From contig OX578137.1 in NCBI GenBank assembly GCA_951213105.1, positions 74,313,104 to 74,377,103 of the forward strand: 64,000 nucleotides of DNA. Direction: 5' to 3'. Position numbers and translations under genes: made by a program. Within the stretch, counting starts at the first letter, position 1. The number at the start of each line of letters is the position of its first letter. Below the pieces are notes generated by a model, which was not told the DNA's origin, ran no database searches, and was given only the letters and a program-made list of their open reading frames with translations. The DNA comes from Amaurobius ferox. Taxonomy: Eukaryota > Arthropoda > Arachnida > Araneae > Amaurobiidae. Of this stretch, positions 55,735 through 64,000 are shown piece by piece.

Positions 55735-56599
55735 GAATTGACACTGCATTCCAAATATACGATAAACAAAACAGTTCTAATATGTTATATACGAGAAAAT
55801 ATGAACCTGTAGATGTGTAAGACGGGCTTAGAATATTGATTTAAGCCTTAGTTCATTATATATTAATCAATATAACATTTATCATTGCCAATATGGGCAA
55901 AGATTTAATGAGTCGAGTCAACTTCCAACTTCTCTTTGATTGGTTACTAACAGAAACGTCACAAAGAGGACGAAGACTGAGCAATTAGTTTTACTGTTGA
56001 TTAGTTAGAATCATTTCGCCACTGTTGTTATCATGAACAATTACTATTCTAATGCAATTATATTACTGCAATTTACAATTATATGCCATGTCACTGATTC
56101 TTACAAATGTAGCACTTTGCAATGATTATCACGAACTGTTACAATTAAAATGCGGATCATCGATGCAGTTAACAATTATATGTCTTATTGTTAATTCTTA
56201 TAAACAACTATATAACACAAAGTAATTTTCCATGAATTAAATATTATACTATGTTTTCATTCAACTCAAATTACGTTCCTTATTATTATAAAATGACACG
56301 AACATAATAAATTGAAATCGAATTAAGAATTAAAATCGCAAATACTTTAGAACTGCTTCTACTTCGTTAGAAATAAAACCAGCAGGCATGATTTCTGGAG
56401 CTCACTATTGGAATGATTGATTATAAATGTCAAGATTGTAGAGATGTTTAGTCTAAAGGACAGTTGCAGGAAAGTTAGAAGTGTAGCCAAGTAGTGTGCG
56501 AATAATTATAAGAACAATATATGCCCCCGGCTTTGTAGATCGTAGCGAACTGAAGCTGAGCCTCTGGTAGTATAAAACAAATAACAAGAGATTTTCTAG
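55735..56599. other. Unassigned stretch
   Basis: A weak ~100-bp internal repetition (ACAATTATATG(C/T)C at about 56077 and 56171) is seen. Nothing coding. Confidence 0.4.
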
Positions 56600-56731
56600 T
56601 CACCTGGGTGACACTGTCCTGGTCGTCCAAACAGATACTTTACACCTTCTGGTTCTTTACACCTTCTGGTTCTTTACACCTTCTGGTTACCTTACACCTT
56701 TCTGGTAGGTCGGACGGTCTGGGTTTCAACA
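56600..56731 (+). mobile_element. SINE 3' half with 19-bp internal expansion
   Basis: CACCTGGGTGACACTGTCCT, GGTCGTCCAAACAGATACTT, then TTTACACCTTCTGGTTC repeated three times (56639-56695), CTTACACCTTTCTGGTAGGT, CGGACGGTCTGGGTTTCAAC. The head is missing. The repeat lies in the loop of the core hairpin. Confidence 0.8.
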
Positions 56732-56768
56732 ACACCTTCTGGTAGGTCGGACGGTCTGGGTCGAAAAA
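56732..56768 (+). mobile_element. Short SINE 3' piece directly after a SINE tail
   Basis: ACCTTCTGGTAGGTCGGACG-GTCTGGGTCGAAAA follows the previous tail without spacer. It begins at the same place in the SINE as the 46-47-bp insertions at 10.8 and 51.1 kb. Confidence 0.7.
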
Positions 56769-56784
56769 TAAGAATCTAATTTAG

Positions 56785-57010
56785 GGCTGGATAACCCAAT
56801 AGTTAGAGCACAGCTATTGCACTCGGAGGACTCAAATTCGATTCCCGACGTTGCCCAAACTAACCCCGTGTCTATACGGAGTACGGGCATATTAAATCTG
56901 TCCCATAAAATCCATCCAAACAGTGTCTTACATCTTCTTACACCAACTAGTGCCTTTCACCTACCGGTCTGGGAAACCAAAGTAATCTCCGTGTGACAAT
57001 AACAATAGAT
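56785..57010 (+). mobile_element. tRNA-headed SINE
   Basis: The head GGGCTGGATAACCCAATAGT-TAGAGCA carries an A-box-like element and CTCAAATTCGATTCCCGACG a B-box. The body follows with TATACGGAGTACGGGCATAT, TCCATCCAAACAGTGTCTTA and CTACCGGTCTGGG, and an A-rich GTGACAATAACAATA end. Same body order as the 43.3-kb copy, but the core stem is degraded. Confidence 0.8.
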
Positions 57011-58557
57011 AGTCAAAATAATCCAGTCTGAAAGTTGCAAGTCATTAATCAAAATAAATCATTTATTTAACAAAAAATATCTTCTTCCAACAGGATATGT
57101 TAGATTATTTATTCTAGACAGCAGTTGGATGCATATCTTTTACAATGTAAGACATTAATTTTCTAAAAATAGTTACGGCTTTAGTTAGCTGAATGCATAA
57201 ACATTAACTACACATTTCCATATTTTCCTATACAACCACTATGATTCAATTTTAAACCTGCTAAAACTTGAATTTGTATTTTTTTTGTTAATATACTCTA
57301 CTTGAAAGTAATTTAAGAGGACGCGTATTTCTTTAATCTAAAATACTGTATAATTTCCCCCCCACACACACACACTAACTTTATTAATAGTATTCATTTC
57401 AGTCTTTTTTATAACGTTATTTTTCTTTAAGTATATATTCTTTACGTTTCAAAGATAATTGTGTTTTTATGTCAAGTGTATCCTAAGGTAATTCAAAACA
57501 ATGAAGCAAGATGATTTATTTAAGAGAACTTTTAATTCGATTTTTCCGCCATCTTCTATTTAATCTTAACGATATTATTTATTTATTCTTCTGCACTCCA
57601 CTTTCTTTTATTTAATATCTTCATTTTAATCATTTCTCCGAGAAAGATCACTTATCTTCTATTCTAAACCACTTAAAGAATGTGCTGGTTGGTGGAATTT
57701 TTTCAACATTTTTTGAAGTGCTTTATAAGGAGATTTGGTATTTTATTTTTCAACATTTATTCTGGAGATTTATTTTTATTTCATATCACATTAATAAATC
57801 TTCTGGAGCAATAAAATTGCAGATAACTCTTCCTATTTTATTAATAAACTTTAGAAATAATAATTAATTGTAAAATTATCTCAGATATGACAACACTGAT
57901 ATTTATAAAATTTGAATTAGAACGCATTTACGCCAGCATTGTTGCACTAGTTTAGAGTCGTCTAGTGCTTTCAGCATCAAATAGTGGTAATAGAACTAAT
58001 AGCAAACAAACCTGTTGCTTTGTAAGTTTACAATATTGTCTGCCGCACACAGAGACGACTTAACATTTACCGGATTCCCTAGGCTAGAGCAAATTCTAAG
58101 CCATCCCATAAAGCTTTTATAAGGAAGTAAGGTATCTTGAAAACAGAATATGGACCCTCAGAGCCAATATTTGCCTACTTTGTCTGTGGCCAAATAAGGC
58201 CGGGGCCATACAATGCAGCAGATACCAAATCTATAGAACATTGATTTTAAATAAACAAGTCTGCAAACCCACTTTCATAATCATAATCACTATTATATAA
58301 TTGTCTAACGTGTTTAACGTGCTTTTGTCTTTACAAGCACTTCAGAAGCCCCCCTAGTAACCCAGAAGGTTAAATCTCTGCACACTTACAGTATGAACTA
58401 CGGTACAGAACCTAGCTGAATCTGATCGCCAATTTAACTCCAGGGGGCGCAGAAAATGAAAATTTCTAAAAATATATTTTCACACCCGCCAAAAGCCCCT
58501 GGTGATCTACAAGAGTCAATCTTATCAAACGTATTGCATCGTCTATCGCATAGAACC
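57011..58557. other. Unassigned AT-rich stretch
   Basis: A short (CA)n after a C run lies at 57359-57374. The 61-codon ORF at 57682-57867 is hydrophobic and AT-driven. No gene supported. Confidence 0.4.
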
Positions 58558-59330
58558 TAACCAATTTCCAATTGAGGTAATTATTTTCGACGCTATGCGC
58601 CATACATTGTTAAAAAAATAAGACTTATTAAAAGAAGTTACAGCTTAATTTTTAAAAGTGTTTTCTCCCTGTCATTGACAGTCTTAAAAACCAGCAATCA
58701 CATAATTTGCAAACATCTGTGCTGACCAACGAGACAGTTATACTAAATAGTAGTTAGATATTTAATAAAGTATTGAGACACTGAAATGAATGAATATATA
58801 ATTACAAAACCTAAAATTAAGGGCATTCCTAAAGATCAGATTCACACAATTCCAAGCTGCTATCTTTCTTGAATTAGAAATTTTAATATGCCAGTAGGGA
58901 ATTAATAAATTCAGGGATTTACAAATTCATAAAAATTTCAAAATAACCTATAACTCATTTTGAAAAGAGAATTGACTTCTAGAAGGATTTCAAAGCCCGA
59001 ATTTCAGATTGTAATAATAATTTTCCTGAAATTTGTAACAAAAGTAGAATTTATCAGTAATGAAAAATTGCTGTTATAAATTATTTTTATAATATTGATA
59101 GAATTTTTCCGATCTTTAAAACTAAAGCATATAAGCATAATAATAAAATAGAAATCTGGAATTTTTAGCAAATACTTTTATCTTGTATTTCGGTCCTCTA
59201 TTAGATACAAGATTTCTCTCTGTAAAAATGATATTTTCATTTATTTTGTGCTGAAATATAAAACAAAGATTTTACATGAGTTTCACAGATATTTACATCA
59301 TAAAATAATCTAAATACCTTACATTTTTAT
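58558..59330 (+). repeat. Duplicated ~0.74-kb segment, copy 1
   Basis: Collinear with 62337-63082. Shared landmarks: TTTCGACGCTATGCGCCATA, ACTTATTAAAAGAAGTT, AATCACATAATTTGCAAAC, GACCAACGAG-CAGTTATACT, TTCTAGAAGGATTTCAAAGC, AAACATAAAACAAAGATTT-type block. Differences are scattered substitutions and small indels. No protein similarity. Confidence 0.85.
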
Positions 59331-61168
59331 CTACAATGTAATAACCCATCAGAATATAAAAAAGTGTACCTAAAGTACGTCAGACGCAAGTACATTGATT
59401 TTAAACTCTGATTCTTGGCCCAGAAATTCATGTTTTTTTAAATGAAAGTTAATATTTGGAATGTGCCCATAAACTTCAAAAATGAGAAAAAAGGTAATAG
59501 ATTTTTAATTATTTAGAAAACTGTCCCAAGATTTTCGACCACCCTGCGCATGTGTATTATCGCGAGCACACAAAATGTTTCATATGACTGTCACAATACG
59601 ACACAAATGTTATGTAATAATATGATTCTAAAACAATTCTACAAAATCTGCTGTTCCTTGCAGTATTGACGTCAAGTTATCACTTCCTGAAGTCCCGTAT
59701 AGAGAATTAAACAAAATATATAACCAGAAAAATAAAGCAAGGAATAAAACCGCAAGCCGCCTTTGCTTTAAGGTGCTACATGCTACGTACGTAGGCGGAA
59801 GATGTATGAATCTTTGGTTCGATTCTAACACCCCATTGAACAGTATATAATATTTCTTCGGTACGTCATTAATCGTTAAAATAATGCCTCTAAATACCAC
59901 GGAATACAGAAAGCATATTTGCTGGATAATTTGGTTTAGTTTATACTATTATATATCTCTATAGTAATCACTTGCAATTACGAGAAATCTATAAAAAAAT
60001 TATTTTCTGTTTATGTAGTTATATAGCAGCTGGGAATCAACTAAACCTTCAAGAAACTGAAAACAAGCGAAAACGACTTTCTCTAGAATTTATTCGTTTC
60101 AGAAATTACCATTACGAGTCGATTTTAATTTTTTCATTTAGTAAAAATGAATAAAATTTGAGTATGCCACAACTTCTAATGTTCAATTGATGTGTTTATA
60201 TACCCACTGGAAACATTTCCTATTATTCTTGCTTATAAAAATAGGACAATGTGTCAACGAAAGTGCTAGTTTTCAGAAGATTTTCATTAAAAACCATAGC
60301 AATTAAGTTACAGTTCTTGGATCGTTAACACCTAAAAACAATAAAATTTATTAGGTTATTAGATTTTTTCCACTTCAGAGTTCGCATTTCTGGTTCATTT
60401 ACCTGGTAAAATTACCCATTTTGAAATCACGCATGTTTGATGTGATTACAGACCTTCAGCACTAAAACTCCACTAATGGTGATTTTTTGAAAATCAGCAT
60501 AATGATTTTACAAACAGAAAATAAGTGGGAAAACAATGCGGGGATTGATCAGTCGTCGCATTAATGAGTAACGTGATAAGCATGCTGATGAAAAGTGGAT
60601 GGATTTTGACGTTCGATTCTGCTGGCCTTACAGTCAAAAATTCTTCTGCACGTCATTAACGGTCTACCAAATTGATGTAATGCACTAGAGAATTAACATT
60701 TGTATGAACAATTGGCTTTGTTTTATGATAATGTACGCAGTTGATGAAGTTTGTACATTAATATTATATTGTGGTTAGGAAAAATGTGAAATTGGTTTTG
60801 AAATAATGGAATTTATTTTTACTAAATTTCGTTCTTCTTCACATTATTATTTCACCAACTTTTATTTCTGTTATTACTATTTTGTTAAAACTTCTCATTG
60901 TTTTATATATTACGAGCAGATATACTCTGTGTTGCCCGCTATTTAAAATATGTACAAGTTTTTAAAGGTTTATTACGTCTTATAAATTGCTCTGGCTATG
61001 AAAGAAATTACAATACTTTCCAGAATAAATTCAGTTTTTCTCTCTATAAAAACTCAGCTTATAAGCAAATCAGCAAATAAAACATTATGGTGTCTTTTTT
61101 CGAGCAGATATAAAAAATTGTGTCATCATATGCCAAAAATCATAATCCAAAATAAATAGTAAATTATA
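59331..61168. other. Unassigned AT-rich stretch
   Basis: The minus-strand 90-codon ORF (59628-59900) and small plus-strand ORFs have no recognisable domain. Nothing else supported. Confidence 0.4.
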
Positions 61169-61250
61169 TTCTAGTAACATTTTTATAGTAATTTTTATTC
61201 TAGTAACATTTTTATTCTAGTAACATTTTTATTCTAGTAACATTTTTATA
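61169..61250 (+). repeat. 17-bp tandem repeat
   Basis: ATTCTAGTAACATTTTT occurs four times with one intervening TATAGTAATTTTT spacer. Confidence 0.93.
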
Positions 61251-62336
61251 CAACAATTATTTAAACACAATCATATATATATGAAGTTTGTAATCATTTT
61301 AGAAATAAAGCTAATGACTTAAGAAGTGCAAAATAATTCCCTTAATCTTATTACATTCCATTGCAGCAGCCAATAAAATGCAATCAAAACATAATAAAAT
61401 GTTCATTTAATAAATTAACTTCCTAACATTCTTTTTGTGTTTACAGTTTTTAGGACCAGTGTCTTTCGAGATATTAATAAAGGCATAAAATTAAAACTTC
61501 TACAGAAATCATATTAAATAGACGATTTTTTCTAAAAGTTTTTTCATTTCTCAACATGGTGTTTGCTGAGCGGCGGGAGTAATTTTTATTTTTTTCTGTA
61601 AAATAAATGTCTATCATTGTAATTACAGAGCAGAACAGTTTTATTTAAATGTTCCCAGCCAAATAATAACTAAAATTCTAAAATAAATTGAACAAATGGA
61701 TTGTATTGTACTTTATATAAAGTTGTATTGCTTGCAGCTGTGAGAGACTGAACCAGAACCGCAATTCTTCACCTAACACTCCTATTCTAGAATAGTGATT
61801 CTAACATAAGAATTTGTGTTATCAGTGTTTATGCTGATTTTATGCATCGCCTTGTTATAGTGTAGAACTTGCTTTACTGTATTCTTGAGCGTTTTGAATT
61901 TTATTAACGAAGGAAATGATAAAAATTCCCACGACCGTAACTAAATTCGAATTTACAATACTTCTACTGAAAAAAATCTAAAATCCTTACTTTAAGTAAT
62001 TTTATGTTCAATGATCATCATTTTCACTGCGCAGTCGATCATTGCAAACTTATAATGTCATCTATCCGATAAAACCTAACTTAGTCCTCCCATGGCGAAA
62101 ATTGTATTTTTATTTTTAATTATTTCCAGACGCTCAAGCATACACGCATACTTTCAGTGGCCGACTTAGAAGACTGAAGCTTTGCATACTAATAGTATCG
62201 ACCACTGACCCAAACTTAACGGCTTAGGTGTTTTAATTTTACACCTGCAGTAGACACAAAAAGGGGTAAAGTCTCCCCAATCCCTCCCAAATCCGGACAT
62301 AAAAAGTTTAACTAAACCAACGGCTAGAATCTACCC
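61251..62336. other. Unassigned AT-rich stretch
   Basis: No supported feature. Confidence 0.45.
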
Positions 62337-63082
62337 AATTTTCAATTGAAGCAATTACTTTCGACGCTATGCGCCATACATTGTTAAAAAAATAAAACTT
62401 ATTAAAAGAAGTTGCAGCTTAATTTTTAAAAAGGTTTTGCCCAATCATTGACAGTCTTAAAAACGAGTAATCACATAATTTGCAAACCTCTGTGCTGACC
62501 AACGAGCCAGTTATACTAAATAGTAGTTTGAAATGTATAAAGTATTGAGCCACTGAAATAAATGAATATATAATTACAAAACCTAAAATTTGGGCATTTC
62601 TAAAGATCAGATTCATGCAATTCCAAGCTGCTATCTTTCTTGAATTAGAAATTTTAATATGACAATAGGAAATCAATATATTTAGTGATCTTATGTCTTT
62701 ACAAATTTTATAAATTCCTAAAAAATTCAAAATAACCTATAACCTATCTTGAAAAGAAGAATTGACGTCTAGAAGGATTTCAAAGCCCGAATTTGAGATT
62801 GTAATAATAATTTTCCTGAAATTTGTAACAAAAGTAGAATTTATCAGTGATGGGAATAAATTTTTTTATGATGTTGATAGAATTTTTCTCATTTTACAAG
62901 GAAAAGCATATTATTAACATAATAATAAAATAGAAAGCTGGAATTTGTAACAAGTACTTTTAGTTTGTATTTCGTCCCTCTCTTAGATACAAGTTTCTCT
63001 CTATAAAAGTGATATTTTAATTTATTTCGTGCGAAACATAAAACAAAGATTTCACATGACTTTCACAGATAATTACTTCATA
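62337..63082 (+). repeat. Duplicated ~0.74-kb segment, copy 2
   Basis: Homologue of 58558-59330. At its right end (CATAAAA) similarity stops exactly where an R1 element begins, while copy 1 continues with TAATCTAAATACC. Copy 1 therefore shows the pre-insertion sequence. The 103-codon minus ORF at 62419-62730 lies inside the repeat and is not conserved as an ORF in copy 1. Confidence 0.85.
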
Positions 63083-63086
63083 AAAA

Positions 63087-63847
63087 AATCTGATGTGGGC
63101 AACACATGACTTTCCTTATATAATGCAATGAACGTACTACTTTTACAGTTAAAAAAAATGCTATTCTTATAGTAGATATTTATAATATTTCCAAGATATT
63201 GAATTTTCTTCAATGAGTCGTCATTTTCATTGATTTAGCGTCATTTTTATCCATTTGGCGAGATTTTCGTTAATTTGGCAACAATTAAAAATGTCGCCAA
63301 GTTGGCGACATTCCGCTAAATTCGTCGCCAAATACTCTCCAAGCGTTATGGACGAAGAAATAAGTTATTCTTATAACAGATAAAGGACTGTTGACGTTCA
63401 AATACGAAAGTATTACTCAAAGTATCTTTTCTTGTGAATGGAACGAATTAGATCCGTGAGAATGATGTCACCAAATTTATCGCATGATATTACATATGAA
63501 AAATAAACATGTCGCTTAACAGTTAATATTTTTTTTTAATTTATGGGATACATTTATGTGAAAAATGTGTAATATCTCGAGAACTGTTCGTGCTAGCGTT
63601 CTAAAGTTTATGACAATCGTTTTCTAAGGAAAAATTACATAAGAAATGTCTATTTGTGAAACTTTATTGAAGGTTTTGATTTTTTGATGATTTTTTCAAA
63701 ATTTCACTCGAAAATTTAGGGGGGTTCTGAACATTCGGTTGTGTTTTAAAACAATAGGCTTCCAGTATTCATAGATTGTGATTTTTGTACCAACTTTCAT
63801 TCGAATCGCTCTATTCGTTCGTGAGATATCGTCTCCACAGACTCACT

Positions 63848-63906
<59 letters not shown>

Positions 63907-63936
63907 TTTCACACACACACACACACACACATACTT

Positions 63937-64000
<64 letters not shown>
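63087..64000 (+). mobile_element. R1 element, subfamily A, cut by window end
   Basis: TCTGATGTGGGCAACACATG + ACTTTCCTTATATAATGCAA, GTCGCCAAGTTGGCGACATT (63293), a GAGATATCGTCTCCACAGAC block, then the CA tract from 63849 to the end. The 3' block and hairpin are beyond the window. Confidence 0.82.
63849..64000. repeat. (CA)n microsatellite, expanded and running off the window
   Basis: At least 150 bp of CA with two ATACTTTCA interruptions like those at 9454-9490, then a CATACA and pure CA to the last base. The antisense cysteine/valine ORF is an artefact. Confidence 0.97.

Noticed and set aside
56785..56860. Functional tRNA gene
   Set aside because: A- and B-box-like elements are present, but the acceptor and anticodon arms do not pair convincingly and a SINE body follows.
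63797..64000. Cysteine-rich peptide ORF (minus strand)
   Set aside because: Pure translation of the CA/GT microsatellite. The same applies to the Cys/Val ORFs at 21.65-21.97 kb and the Tyr/Ile ORFs over TA tracts.

Overview
The window is AT-rich, non-coding eukaryotic DNA dominated by repeats. I found no intact host gene, no intact rRNA or tRNA gene and no ORF longer than 199 codons. The longest ORF is part of a broken LTR-retrotransposon integrase. There is no operon structure, ribosome-binding site or prokaryotic feature. The mix of Gypsy LTR elements, mariner, LINE relics, 5S/tRNA-derived SINEs with (AAC)n tails, hairpin-ended elements carrying CA microsatellites and many minisatellites fits an arthropod nuclear genome. 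An arachnid (spider-like) host is my best guess from general familiarity with such repeats, and no single sequence proves it. The window could be intergenic or a long intron.

Layout. 1-8.07 kb: AT-rich unassigned DNA, a SINE relic, small tandem repeats, and two copies of a dispersed family called here R2 (3545-4365 and 6715-8065). 8.1-9.6 kb: two copies, in opposite orientation, of the main family called here R1. 10.6-13.0 kb: an internally deleted Gypsy element on the minus strand with both LTRs, a 4-bp target duplication, a primer-binding site, a gag-like remnant and a broken integrase; a tiny SINE fragment lies inside one LTR. 15.7-17.1 kb: a perfect 32-bp palindrome and a four-copy ~155-bp tandem array. 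18.5-20.6 kb: a ~98-bp tandem repeat, microsatellites and a dispersed repeat pair (R6). 21.2-22.8 kb: an R1 copy with a composite 5S-tRNA SINE inserted in its GT tract. 26.1-26.4 kb: a LINE reverse-transcriptase relic. 27.7-28.3 kb: an LTR-like fragment running into long TA tracts. 30.8 kb: a ~71-bp minisatellite. 32.8-36.2 kb: a ~300-bp satellite in a five-unit higher-order arrangement, interrupted by a young 5S-tRNA SINE with a 15-bp target duplication. 36.2-37.9 kb: a LINE 3' end, repeated UTR blocks and SINE-like hairpin cores. 39.0 kb: a tRNA SINE with an 11-bp target duplication. 40.6-42.3 kb: R1 fragments split by a ~0.95-kb more complex segment that may be a solo LTR. 43.3 kb: a tRNA SINE. 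44.5-45.4 kb: a 46-bp minisatellite with an exact 138-bp trimeric higher-order period. 45.9 kb: a LINE endonuclease relic. 47.2-49.3 kb: an R1 copy interrupted by a dead mariner and a second R1 fragment. 49.4-50.9 kb: an ~80-95-bp tandem array interrupted by R1. 51-55.7 kb: more R1 copies and an RNase H relic. 56.6-57.0 kb: SINE pieces. 58.6-59.3 and 62.3-63.1 kb: a ~0.74-kb dispersed duplication, the second copy abutting an R1 element that runs off the window end in a >150-bp CA tract.

How the parts relate. R1 has constant ends: a 5' TCTGATGTGGGCAGCACATG block, subterminal inverted repeats, a CA/GT tract at a fixed place and a 3' hairpin. This architecture resembles Helentron-associated elements of the DINE-1/HINE type. 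R1 has at least ten copies or fragments here and serves as both target and inserter. The SINE family shares a core hairpin and (AAC)n tail but occurs with different heads (5S+tRNA, or tRNA only) and as very short 3' pieces with a common 5' boundary. All family assignments come from reading the sequence and need database and structural confirmation.
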